Position numbers and translations under genes: made by a program | Source of the DNA: an uncultured Dehalococcoidia bacterium | GTDB lineage: Bacteria; Chloroflexota; Dehalococcoidia; Tepidiformales; Tepidiformaceae | DNA: 12,448 nt | Assembly: GCA_937864275.1 (NCBI GenBank) | Contig: CALMIW010000593.1 | Location: 1-12,448 of the forward strand | Direction: 5' to 3' | In this document: one piece after another, positions 1 through 6,801 of the stretch | How the letters are laid out: every line of letters starts with the position of its first letter | Position numbering within the stretch: the first letter of the stretch is position 1 | The notes under the pieces: generated by a model | The model's input: only the letters and a program-made list of their open reading frames with translations | Told to the model about the DNA's origin: nothing | Databases searched by the model: none

Positions 1-355
1 GGAAGTCGGACAGGCGCTCGCCCATGGTCACGCCGTCGGCATAGCTCTGCACGGCGAGCACTACCACGATGGCGCCAAGCAGGAGCGAGATGGGATGGAT
101 CGCCGCCGCGTAGTAGCGGATGCGGGCCGAGACCATGCCGATGAGCAGGCCCGCCAGTGTCGTCGGGACGAACGACGGCATATTCGGTACCCATTTCGCC
201 TGTTCGAGCGAAACCGAAACTGACAGGAAGGTGATCACCGCGGCGAAGAACGTCAGCCAGTCTTCCCAGCTCATGACGAGCCGGGGCGCCCTCAGTGCGG
301 CTGCCCCGATGCGGCGCGATGCCGGGCGTTCGAGCGGGGGGTTTATGCTTGCCAT
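1..355 (-). CDS. TgpA-like membrane transglutaminase, N-terminal part (cut by window edge)
   Basis: Only the first 118 codons are present; the gene runs off the left edge. The start is the ATG at 355-353, which lies inside the end of the upstream DUF58 gene and gives a 13-base overlap (343-355), so translation is probably coupled. I see no strong ribosome binding site. After a basic, proline-rich N-terminus comes the motif MSWEDWLTFF (residues 28-37), typical of the first helix of the TgpA N-terminal domain, then hydrophobic segments at about 33-50, 64-78 and 82-103. Proteins of this family have several membrane helices followed by an extracytoplasmic transglutaminase-like Cys-His-Asp domain. 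That domain lies outside the window, so activity cannot be judged. The assignment rests on the helix motif and on gene order, since moxR-DUF58-transglutaminase is a widespread conserved trio. Confidence 0.75.
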   Translation of the reverse strand, partial: MASINPPLERPASRRIGAAALRAPRLVMSWEDWLTFFAAVITFLSVSVSLEQAKWVPNMPSFVPTTLAGLLIGMVSARIRYYAAAIHPISLLLGAIVVVLAVQSYADGVTMGERLSDF

Positions 356-1593
356 GCGTTCACACCGCTTCCCGTTGGGCTCAGGGCGAGGCCGAGGTCG
401 TCTCCGCGCCGCACCACATAAGTAAGGATATCGCTTGCGGTCAGCTGTCCAAAGAGCATTAGCGGCGACCGCGAATCGCCAAAGGTGCTCGGGTCCAACA
501 GCACCACCGCGGCGCGCACTCCCCGCTGCGTCAGCGACTGGATGGCCGTCAGCCAGGAGTCATCGGTGGATGACGTGATCACCACCAGCGTCGTGTGGCG
601 GCCGAACCGCCGCTGCTCCTCCATCAGGAGGTTCCCAAGGGGAGCGTCGCCCACCGCGTTCGCGGTCGCCAGGGATTCGAGGATCCGCGTCAGCTGCTGC
701 TGGCCGCGCTCCGGTTCGAGTGTCCGCAGGTCCCGTCCGAAGGTGATCATGCCCACCGGGCGGTTCTCGATGATGTAGTGCCGGGCCACGCTGGCGGCGA
801 CGCGCACGCCGTACTCCTCGGTGCTCTCGTCATCGTGGCCGGCGTTCACGCGGCGCTCGAGGTCCAAAATCACCCAGATGTCGCTGGCGGGGTCGAGCTC
901 GAAGGTCTTCACCATCATCTCTCCCGTGCGCGCCGTGCTCTTCCAGTGGATGCGGTTGAAGGCGTCGCCCGGGGCGTACTCGCGCACGCCGGAGGCGTTG
1001 GGTGTCACGTAGTGCGTCCGCCGGCGGAAGCGCCCTTCGCCGGGCAGGTTCGCGGGCGGCGCCTGGAAGTGGGGCAGTTCCACTACCGGCGGATACACCA
1101 GGATCTGTTGCTGTCCGCCGATGAGCCGCGTGCGCCGGAAAATGCCGAACGGGTCCGAACCGGTGACCCGCAGGGGGCCCCAATCGAACAGGCCGCGGCG
1201 TCGCAGCTGTGTGTTCACGATCCAGTTGCGGCTACGCCGCGGGGGGATGATGACGACGCGCTTGGAGCGGTGCCCGGGGAGGTCGCTGGGATCCTCGACT
1301 TCGAGCCAGACCTTCGGCAGGAACGAGCGGTTGCGGACCTCGATCACTTCCTGGGCCTCCTGGCCCACCTGCGCGCGCGCCGTCTTCCTGTCCACATCCG
1401 CCTCGATGTCGCGAGTGTTCCACCAGACCAGCAGCCAGGCGAGCGGCACCGCGATGGCAATGATGTAGACCAGGCGGAAGAGCAGCCAGAAGCCTGTGCC
1501 AAACGCCGTGAACATCGAGACCAGCAAGATCAGGATGACCAGCGAGAGGATGCGGCGCTCAGGGCCGAACAGCGACCGCACGGCCCCTATCAC
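343..1593 (-). CDS. DUF58 domain protein, MoxR partner
   Basis: This 416-residue protein starts with GTG at 1593, seven bases after the moxR stop, with a short AGGGA element just upstream. Two hydrophobic helices (about residues 15-34 and 36-57) anchor it in the membrane, followed by a beta-rich region that includes a GLFDWGPLRVTGSDPFGIFR stretch near residues 134-153. The DUF58 signature is clear near residue 205: GVREYAPGDAFNRIHWKSTA. The C-terminal half (about 235-390) looks like a von Willebrand A-type fold, with strands such as DIWVILDLE and TTLVVITSSTDD. In this family the vWA-like part is thought to be remodelled by a MoxR ATPase, and the product acts on envelope or secreted proteins; the exact substrate is unknown. 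The length is normal and no frame break is seen. It overlaps the transglutaminase gene downstream. Confidence 0.93.
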   Translation of the reverse strand: MIGAVRSLFGPERRILSLVILILLVSMFTAFGTGFWLLFRLVYIIAIAVPLAWLLVWWNTRDIEADVDRKTARAQVGQEAQEVIEVRNRSFLPKVWLEVEDPSDLPGHRSKRVVIIPPRRSRNWIVNTQLRRRGLFDWGPLRVTGSDPFGIFRRTRLIGGQQQILVYPPVVELPHFQAPPANLPGEGRFRRRTHYVTPNASGVREYAPGDAFNRIHWKSTARTGEMMVKTFELDPASDIWVILDLERRVNAGHDDESTEEYGVRVAASVARHYIIENRPVGMITFGRDLRTLEPERGQQQLTRILESLATANAVGDAPLGNLLMEEQRRFGRHTTLVVITSSTDDSWLTAIQSLTQRGVRAAVVLLDPSTFGDSRSPLMLFGQLTASDILTYVVRRGDDLGLALSPTGSGVNAWQA

Positions 1594-1600
1594 AGCGTCC

Positions 1601-2608
1601 CTACACCTTCGCCCGGGCGCCCGGCACCGGCACCCGCGAAAGACACTGCGCGATGACGTCCGCCTGCGTCATCCCCTTCACCTTCGCGCCGGGGCTAACG
1701 ATGACGCGGTGCGCCAGGGTGAAGCGGGCGAGCTCCTTCACGTCGTCGGGCGTCACGAAGTCGCGGCCCTCGAGCAGCGCCTTCGCCTGCGCGGTGCGGA
1801 AGAGCGCCAGCGAACCGCGCGGGCTCGCTCCGAGGTAGACCGCCTCGTGCTCTCGCGTCGCGTTCGAAAGCTGGACGATGTACTGCTTGATCAGCGGGTC
1901 GACATAGATTTCGCGGACGGCCTTCTGCAACTGCAGGATCTCGTTCGCGTCTGTCACCTGCTGCAGCGACTCGATCGGGTGGGCCGATTGCTGCTGGTCG
2001 AGGACAAGGACCTCGTCCGTAGGGTTGGGGTAGCCCAGATAGATGCGGATCAGGAACCGGTCGAGCTGGGCTTCGGGCAGCGGAAAGGTGCCTTCGTATT
2101 CGATCGGGTTCTGCGTCGCGAGGACCATGAACGGCGCCGGCATCTTGTGGGTAACGCCGTCGACCGTCGTCTGCCGTTCTTCCATCGCTTCCAGCAATGC
2201 CGACTGTGTCTTCGGCGTCGCGCGGTTGATTTCGTCCGCCAGCACGATCTGGGCGAGGATCGGGCCCGGCCGGAACTCGAAGTCGCCGGTCTTCTGGTTG
2301 TAGATCGAGACGCCGGTCACGTCGCTCGGCAGCAGGTCCGGTGTGAACTGGATGCGCCGGAACGAGCACCCGGTGGAAACGGCGATCGCCCGGGCCAGCA
2401 TCGTCTTGCCCACACCGGGGACGTCTTCAATGAGCATGTGGCCGCCGCAGAGCAGGGCCGTGACGGCCAGCCGCAATTCGCGCTGCTTGCCGACGATGAC
2501 GTTTTCAACGTTCGCAATGATTCGCTCTGCGACGATCTTTGGGTCTTCCACGAAGGCGCGACTCCCGCAGGGGTGGGGACCGCCGCAACCCGGCGGAACC
2601 GGTGCCAC
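1601..2608 (-). CDS. moxR: MoxR family AAA+ ATPase
   Basis: This is a cytoplasmic AAA+ ATPase of 335 residues from the GTG at 2608. Walker A is GVGKT (65-69), Walker B is VLADEINRA (122-130), the MoxR insert LLEAMEERQ is at 138-146, sensor 1 is ATQNP (164-168), LPEAQLDRF is at 177-185, and a sensor 2-like ASPRGSLAL lies in the C-terminal helical lid. MoxR proteins act as chaperone-like partners of the DUF58/vWA proteins encoded next to them. The first 19 residues are rich in Pro, Gly and Cys and unlike the family. A second GTG at 2551, giving VEDPK, has GGGAG ten bases upstream and would start where MoxR proteins normally begin. I keep 2608 because an AGGGG lies six bases before it and an extended -10 promoter sits just upstream. 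It is the first gene of the operon. Confidence 0.93.
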   Translation of the reverse strand: MAPVPPGCGGPHPCGSRAFVEDPKIVAERIIANVENVIVGKQRELRLAVTALLCGGHMLIEDVPGVGKTMLARAIAVSTGCSFRRIQFTPDLLPSDVTGVSIYNQKTGDFEFRPGPILAQIVLADEINRATPKTQSALLEAMEERQTTVDGVTHKMPAPFMVLATQNPIEYEGTFPLPEAQLDRFLIRIYLGYPNPTDEVLVLDQQQSAHPIESLQQVTDANEILQLQKAVREIYVDPLIKQYIVQLSNATREHEAVYLGASPRGSLALFRTAQAKALLEGRDFVTPDDVKELARFTLAHRVIVSPGAKVKGMTQADVIAQCLSRVPVPGARAKV

Positions 2609-2632
2609 GGGGCGCCCCTGTTAGTGCCGCGG

Positions 2633-2641
2633 ATTATAGCA
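2633..2641 (-). promoter_or_regulatory. Extended -10 promoter of the moxR operon
   Basis: On the minus strand the sequence reads TGCTATAAT, a perfect TATAAT with the TGn extension. No good -35 hexamer lies 16-18 bases upstream, as is usual for extended -10 promoters. Transcription would begin near 2626, leaving a leader of about 18 bases before the GTG at 2608. This is the best-matching promoter in the window. Confidence 0.6.
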
Positions 2642-2723
2642 ACGTCAACATGCGGCCCGGTTAAGCCGCTTGCCGTTCGCCGCTTGCGTAGCCTCCGTCA
2701 CATTTTCCATCCGGTTCACAGAT

Positions 2724-2792
2724 CCCTCTCGCTGTTTACCGAAAGGTAGAAGAGGGTCCGGCTGTGGGAAGCCGGCCCATCTTGGAGAGGAG
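2724..2792 (+). promoter_or_regulatory. Structured leader with alternative pairing over the ribosome binding site
   Basis: Hairpin A: CCCTCT (2724-2729) pairs with AGAGGG (2751-2756). A five-base bulge (2730-2734) is followed by TTTACC (2735-2740) paired with GGTAGA (2745-2750), with one T-G wobble, closed by a GAAA (GNRA) tetraloop (2741-2744). Hairpin B: CCGGCT (2758-2763) pairs with AGCCGG (2770-2775). The ribosome binding site GGAGAGGAG (2784-2792) lies 11 bases before the ATG. CCTCTC (2725-2730) is exactly complementary to GAGAGG (2785-2790) within that site, so hairpin A formation and site blocking would be mutually exclusive. I do not recognise a known riboswitch class. The pairing is read from sequence; any regulatory role is inference, as is transcription starting upstream of 2724. 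Confidence 0.4.
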
Positions 2793-2803
2793 TCACTGCC
2801 GTC

Positions 2804-3604
2804 ATGCAGAATGCTGCACTTTCAAACGCCGGCCTCGGCGTCGTTCACGAGCAGGCCGCCCGCCCCCGGACCTGGAGGCGCGTCTCGCTTTTCGGTTTCA
2901 GCCTGGTCGGCACCGGACTGACCATCGTTCTTTGCGCGATCGTGCTCAGCGGGGCCGACCCCTCTGGCCTCGCCTTCGTCGCCCCGATGCTCGCGATCAC
3001 GGGCGGCGTGGGCTACCTGGTGAGTTCGCGCGGCCGCTGGGCACAGGGGGTTGGCGCTGCTGCCGCCCTGGCGCTCGTCGCCCTCACCGCGCCCATGGCT
3101 TCCCATGCGCCGATCGACAGTTTCTTCGATGTCGTGCCGCTGGTCCTCGCCCTCAGCGGCGCAGCCACGATCCTCGTTGGCGCCGGGGCGGATCTTTCCC
3201 GCCGGAAGGTCGGCGAGCGCACCCCGGGAGTGCTCGTCGCCTCCGGGGCCACCGTTGCCGCCGTCCTCGGCCTCCTCGCGGTCGTCTCGGCGATCGCCAC
3301 CTACGCCGGCCAGGAGACGCTCACCGCAGCCGAGCGCGAAGGCGCGCTGCGCGTCGCCACAAAGGACTCGGCGTTCACGACCAAGACCATCACCGCCACC
3401 GAAGGCGAGACCGTTCGCATCGCCCTCAAGAACAGCGACGCCGTCATCCACGACCTGCGCATCAAGGCGCTGGACCTGAAGACCACCGTGAAGCCCGGCA
3501 GCGAGAAGCTGATGGAGTTCACCGCGCCGGTCGCCGGGAGCTACGCCTTCGACTGCAGTCTGCATACGAACATGAAGGGCACGCTCGAGGTCCTGGCGAA
3601 GTAG
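2804..3604 (+). CDS. Membrane-anchored cupredoxin-domain protein (five helices plus type 1 copper domain)
   Basis: This is a 266-residue protein with an ATG start behind GGAGAGGAG. Hydrophobic helices lie at about 27-50, 55-75, 81-98, 108-128 and 143-167. Basic residues before helix 1 (PRTWRR) and between helices 4 and 5 (SRRK) place the N-terminus inside and the C-terminus outside. Residues 180-266 form a cupredoxin domain: His216 in VIHDLRI, then Cys251, His254 and Met257 in CSLHTNM. These are the four ligands of a type 1 copper site, and the Cys-x2-His-x2-Met loop has the short amicyanin-like spacing. The likely role is an extracytoplasmic electron carrier or copper-binding protein tethered to the membrane; the partner is unknown. 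No oxidase, nitrite reductase or copper pump gene is adjacent. It is transcribed alone and ends at a strong hairpin. Confidence 0.85.
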   Translation: MQNAALSNAGLGVVHEQAARPRTWRRVSLFGFSLVGTGLTIVLCAIVLSGADPSGLAFVAPMLAITGGVGYLVSSRGRWAQGVGAAAALALVALTAPMASHAPIDSFFDVVPLVLALSGAATILVGAGADLSRRKVGERTPGVLVASGATVAAVLGLLAVVSAIATYAGQETLTAAEREGALRVATKDSAFTTKTITATEGETVRIALKNSDAVIHDLRIKALDLKTTVKPGSEKLMEFTAPVAGSYAFDCSLHTNMKGTLEVLAK

Positions 3605-3634
3605 CGCGAGCGTGCTCAGTTACGCCCCATTCCG

Positions 3635-3659
3635 ATGGCCCGGCGCACAGCCGGGCCAT
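3635..3659. terminator. Hairpin terminator between convergent genes
   Basis: A perfect ten-base stem ATGGCCCGGC / GCCGGGCCAT closes on the loop GCACA. It lies 31 bases after the cupredoxin stop and 15 bases beyond the tetR stop, so it can serve both convergent transcripts. The T-run after it is short (TTCT on the plus strand). Confidence 0.6.
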
Positions 3660-3673
3660 TCTCGCGCCTGGTG

Positions 3674-4249
3674 CTAGGCGCGAAGCGCTCTCAGGATGAG
3701 GTCCGTGTACCCGTCCGCCATCTGCTCCCGCGTGACCGCGGCCCGCAACGCAAGGAAGACGACCGGATCGCACGTGCTCACCAGCAGTCCCCGCGCGAGT
3801 TCCACCGAGAGGTCCCTGCGGAACACGCCGAGCGCGATCCCGCGATGGAAGATCGCCTCGATCCGGCGGTCCTCGGTGAACTCCATGAAGCGCGACTTCA
3901 TCTCTTCGGTGAAGGCCCCCGCAATCATCGCGGAAAGGGCGGGGCTCCACTGCTCCAGGATCTCGAACATGCCCTGGATGTACGCGCCAACCGACTCGGC
4001 GGGATCGTCCAGCGCGAGCGCCTGGTCCCGGACCGCGTACAACCGTTGCAGCGTCTCCTCCACCACTCCGCGGAAGAGGTCGTCCTTTGTCGCGAAGTTC
4101 CGGTAGATGGTGCCGACGCCCACGCCGGCCCGCTCGGCGACGTCTTTGATCTCGGCATTCCCGCCGCGTTCGGCGATCACCTGCACGGCGGCATCGAGTA
4201 TCCGTTGGCGATTGGCGCGCGCATCCGCGCGCTCCGGCGCGTGGCTCAT
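3674..4249 (-). CDS. TetR family transcriptional regulator
   Basis: This is a 191-residue repressor-type protein. An open frame extends 58 codons further upstream, but I chose the ATG at 4249: it has AGAGGGG at a good distance, the protein then begins MSHAPERADA as TetR proteins do, and the extension would cover the divergent promoter region. The helix-turn-helix is at about residues 33-60, with DVAERAGVGVGTIYRNF and KDDLF, the standard TetR signature. The C-terminal part is helical and ligand-binding, with no recognisable specificity. It is divergent from the MMPL transporter 253 bases away, a common arrangement in which the regulator represses both itself and the exporter until a ligand, often an exported lipid or drug, binds. 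The target is inferred from position. Confidence 0.93.
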   Translation of the reverse strand: MSHAPERADARANRQRILDAAVQVIAERGGNAEIKDVAERAGVGVGTIYRNFATKDDLFRGVVEETLQRLYAVRDQALALDDPAESVGAYIQGMFEILEQWSPALSAMIAGAFTEEMKSRFMEFTEDRRIEAIFHRGIALGVFRRDLSVELARGLLVSTCDPVVFLALRAAVTREQMADGYTDLILRALRA

Positions 4250-4270
4250 GAGCGTCCCCTCTCGGGCGAA

Positions 4271-4276
4271 ATCGTA
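4271..4276 (-). promoter_or_regulatory. Possible -10 element of tetR
   Basis: The minus strand reads TACGAT, four of six matches to TATAAT, 21 bases before the tetR ATG. Seventeen bases further up is TTCCGG, a poor -35 that overlaps the palindrome at 4295-4304. Confidence 0.3.
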
Positions 4277-4294
4277 ACACGTTGGAAACTGAAC

Positions 4295-4304
4295 CGGAAT
4301 TCCG
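4295..4304. promoter_or_regulatory. Palindrome CGGAATTCCG, candidate operator
   Basis: This is a perfect ten-base palindrome in the tetR-MMPL spacer. It overlaps the position where the -35 element of tetR would lie, so a regulator bound here would block tetR transcription. The last base also begins the first GATTC half-site of the spacer. Its role as a binding site is inferred. Confidence 0.35.
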
Positions 4305-4395
4305 ATTCCTTTACGAAACTCGTTCGAATCTGCCGAATCACCTTTGCGCCATGGCCGAACATGATTCGATACTGGTGGAAGCGGAACTTCGATTC
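4304..4395. repeat. Cluster of five GATTC half-sites in the divergent spacer
   Basis: GATTC occurs at 4304-4308, 4363-4367 and 4391-4395, and its complement GAATC at 4326-4330 and 4335-4339. Read in the GATTC sense, every copy is followed by C or G. The last three copies are spaced exactly 28 bases apart (4335, 4363, 4391). CGAATCA (4334-4340) and TGATTCG (4362-4368) form a seven-base inverted repeat. The spacer is clearly less GC-rich than the genes around it. It contains no gene; I read it as a divergent control region. Confidence 0.4.
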
Positions 4396-4407
4396 CGAAC
4401 AACTCGA

Positions 4408-4430
4408 TATAAAAACCACCCATTTGGGTG
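4408..4430 (+). promoter_or_regulatory. MMPL promoter -10 box followed by a near-perfect palindrome
   Basis: TATAAA (4408-4413) is the best -10 match before the MMPL gene; no convincing -35 lies 16-18 bases upstream. Immediately after it is CACCCATTTGGGTG (4417-4430), two six-base arms around TT, sitting where transcription would start. A TetR dimer bound here would block initiation. The palindrome is seen; the operator role is inference. Confidence 0.4.
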
Positions 4431-4502
4431 AGGCGCCGTCGACGAGCCTCCCGCTAGGTTTGATCACCGACTTCGTCCTGCACCGCCGCACAGGAGACAG
4501 AT

Positions 4503-6707
4503 ATGGCAGCGCGCAAAGCATCCCCATCCAGGCCCTCCGCCCTTGAACGCTGGGCACGATTCACCCATCGCCGCCGGGGCACCGTCATCGGCGTCTGGGT
4601 CGTCGTCCTCGCCGCTCTAGTTGTCGGCATGATGCGCTTCGGCGGCGAGTTTTCGTCCGACTTCAGCCTCCCCGGGTCGGAGTCCCAGCGAGGGCTCGAC
4701 CTGCTCGAAGAGCGTTTCCCGGCACGCGCGGGTGCGGAGGCCGACCTCCTCTTCAAGGATGAGCGCGGCATAACCAGCCCCGAAGTCCGTGCCGTCGCCG
4801 AACGGACGATCAATGAGCTCAAGGCGAATCCCAACGTCGCCGAGATCGAGTCGCCGTTCGACAACCCCATGTTCATTTCGCAGGACGGCACGATTGCGCG
4901 GGCAGTCGTGCGCTTCGCCGGCACCCAGGACGACGTTGGCGTTCCCGAGGCGAAGGAAGTCATCGATATTGTCGACGCGAACAACGGCCGCGACGGCGTG
5001 ACGGTCGAAATCGGGGGCGACGCGATTTACTTCAACGAGCAGCCCCACTTTGGCTCCGAGATGTTCGGAATGCTCGCCGCTATCGTCATCCTCCTCATCG
5101 CGTTCGGTTCCGTCGTGGCGATGGGCTTGCCGATCGTTGCCGCGCTGTTCGGGCTCTTCTCGGGCTTCGGAGTCATCGCCCTCCTGGCGAATTTCTTCCC
5201 GTTCCCGGAGTTCAGCGGCCAGTTCGCCGCGATGATCGGCATCGGCGTCGGCATCGATTACAGCCTGCTGGTGGTCACGCGCTACCGCGAAGGCTTGCAC
5301 ACCGGGAAGTCCGTCGAAGACTCCGTGGTGATGGCCGTCACCACCTCCGGCAAGTCCGTCATCTTCGCGGGGCTCGTCGTCGCGCTGGCCTTCCTCGGGC
5401 TCTTCGTCATGGGCTTGCCGTTCGTCGCGATGCTCGGGACGTCCGGCGCGGTCGTGGTGGTGCTCGCCGTGATCATCGCCGTGACGATCACCCCGGCGGC
5501 GCTCTCGCTCGTGGGACACCGGGTCGATAGCTGGAAGGTGCCGTTCCTCCATCAGACCGAAGGCGTGGACGCGAGCAGCACCTGGTATCGGCTCAGCCGG
5601 CGCATCCAGCGGCGGCCCCTCCCCTTCGCGATTGCCTCCGCGGGCGTCCTCCTTGTGATGGCCCTCCCGCTCCTGAAGATGGACCTTGGGTTCACCGACG
5701 CAGGCAATGGCAGCGAGGAACTCCACAGCCGCCGCGCGTACGACCTGCTTGCCGAAGGCTTCGGCCCCGGCTTCAACGGCCCGGTCATCGCCATCGCCGA
5801 CCTCAGCCGTGGTGGAACCGACAGCCTGGCCCAGGCCCAGGAAGCCATCGCCAGCTTCCCCGGGGTGGCCGCCGTCGCTCCGCCGTTCTTCAACCGTGGC
5901 GATGCCGCCAACAGCGACACGGCGATCTTCTCGATCTTCCCGACCACGTCGCCCCAGGTCGACCAGACCACTGACCTCGTCAACAACTTGCGCGACGACG
6001 TCCTCCCGGGCCTGGAAACCTCCGGTGCGGACTACTACCTCAGCGGGTCCACGGCGTTCAACATCGATGCCGCCAACCAGATCCAGAGCCGCATGCCGCT
6101 CCTCTTCCTGGGCGTCATCGGGCTCAGCTTCCTGCTCCTTACCGCGGTCTTCCGCTCGGTGGTCATCGCCGTGAAGGCGGCAATCATGAACCTGCTCAGC
6201 ATCGGCGCCGCCTACGGCGTCGTTGTCGCCATCTTCCAGTTCGGTTGGGGCGGCAGCCTCATCGGCGTTGACAAGGGGCCGGTCGAAGTCTTCCTGCCGA
6301 TGATGATGTTCGCCATCCTCTTCGGCCTCTCGATGGACTACGAGGTCTTCCTCATCAGCCGGGTCCGCGAGGAGTACCTCAAGACGGGCGATACCCCGAC
6401 CGCGGTCGCCAACGGCCTTACCGCCACCGCCCGCGTCATCACCGCCGCCGCCGCCATCATGGTCACCGTCTTCCTCGCCTTCGTGCTCGGCCCGGACCGG
6501 ATCATCAAGGAGTTCGGCATCGGTCTCGCCACCGCCATCTTCGTGGACGCCACCATCGTCCGCCTCTTCCTCGTCCCCTCGACGATGGAGTTGCTGCGCG
6601 AGGCGAACTGGTGGATGCCGAGGTGGCTCGACCGCGTCCTCCCCAATATCAACGTCGAAGGCTCGCACGAATCCCCGATGCCGGTGCCGGTCTCAGGAGG
6701 CAAGTAG
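4503..6707 (+). CDS. MMPL/RND family transporter
   Basis: This 734-residue inner membrane transporter starts at the ATG at 4503, with AGGAG a few bases upstream. It has the two-repeat RND layout: a helix at about 29-45, an outer loop domain at about 50-180, helices at about 186-340, a helix at about 374-392, a second loop domain at about 395-530, and helices at about 531-695. The proton-relay Asp-Tyr pairs are present in both halves: Asp252-Tyr253 in GIGIDYSLLV and Asp612-Tyr613 in GLSMDYEVFL. The length fits the shorter MMPL type (YdfJ-like) and not the roughly 950-residue mycobacterial lipid exporters. Proteins of this family export lipids or hydrophobic compounds using the proton gradient; the substrate here is unknown. 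A divergent TetR gene probably controls it. A strong terminator follows. Confidence 0.95.
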   Translation: MAARKASPSRPSALERWARFTHRRRGTVIGVWVVVLAALVVGMMRFGGEFSSDFSLPGSESQRGLDLLEERFPARAGAEADLLFKDERGITSPEVRAVAERTINELKANPNVAEIESPFDNPMFISQDGTIARAVVRFAGTQDDVGVPEAKEVIDIVDANNGRDGVTVEIGGDAIYFNEQPHFGSEMFGMLAAIVILLIAFGSVVAMGLPIVAALFGLFSGFGVIALLANFFPFPEFSGQFAAMIGIGVGIDYSLLVVTRYREGLHTGKSVEDSVVMAVTTSGKSVIFAGLVVALAFLGLFVMGLPFVAMLGTSGAVVVVLAVIIAVTITPAALSLVGHRVDSWKVPFLHQTEGVDASSTWYRLSRRIQRRPLPFAIASAGVLLVMALPLLKMDLGFTDAGNGSEELHSRRAYDLLAEGFGPGFNGPVIAIADLSRGGTDSLAQAQEAIASFPGVAAVAPPFFNRGDAANSDTAIFSIFPTTSPQVDQTTDLVNNLRDDVLPGLETSGADYYLSGSTAFNIDAANQIQSRMPLLFLGVIGLSFLLLTAVFRSVVIAVKAAIMNLLSIGAAYGVVVAIFQFGWGGSLIGVDKGPVEVFLPMMMFAILFGLSMDYEVFLISRVREEYLKTGDTPTAVANGLTATARVITAAAAIMVTVFLAFVLGPDRIIKEFGIGLATAIFVDATIVRLFLVPSTMELLREANWWMPRWLDRVLPNINVEGSHESPMPVPVSGGK

Positions 6708-6733
6708 CCACCGCCCTCCCGCAACTCGTCACC

Positions 6734-6761
6734 AGGACCCCGGCGCCAGCGCCGGGGTCCT
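6734..6761 (+). terminator. Rho-independent terminator after the MMPL gene
   Basis: A thirteen-base perfect stem, AGGACCCCGGCGC / GCGCCGGGGTCCT, closes on a very short CA loop and is followed by TCTGCC, so the T-run is weak. It starts 27 bases after the MMPL stop and separates that gene from the dehydrogenase. Confidence 0.7.
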
Positions 6762-6801
6762 TCTGCCTGAACCGGATTCGCCCTCCAGCCCCTCCGCCCG
6801 C

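Noticed and set aside
595..1656. Plus-strand frames across DUF58 and moxR (also 1496-2749)
   Set aside because: The opposite strand carries clear DUF58 and MoxR motifs; these frames show none and have Arg/His-rich shadow composition.
2643..2648. TTGACG as a -35 for the moxR operon
   Set aside because: It is only four bases from the TATAAT box, far too close to act with it.
2659..2669. Shared GCTTAACCGGG upstream of moxR and of the downstream LCP gene (minus strand, near 9520)
   Set aside because: Eleven-base matches are expected many times by chance in a 12 kb GC-rich window, and the two copies sit at different distances from their genes.
2758..2775. Hairpin B read as a terminator
   Set aside because: No T-run follows and it lies between the leader hairpin and the ribosome binding site, so it is better read as part of the leader.
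2761..2775. Resemblance of GGGAAGCCGG to part of the cobalamin riboswitch
   Set aside because: Only this short piece matches; the rest of the conserved core is absent in the 195-base spacer.
4250..4423. N-terminal 58-codon extension of TetR
   Set aside because: It covers the low-GC control region, the first -10 element and both palindromes, and has no TetR-like sequence; the ATG at 4249 has a good Shine-Dalgarno sequence.
4617..6668. A 683-codon open frame antisense to the MMPL gene
   Set aside because: It reads as an Asp/Glu/Gly/Arg/His-rich composition typical of the reverse complement of GC-rich coding DNA, with no domain; the sense frame has full MMPL motifs and a ribosome binding site.
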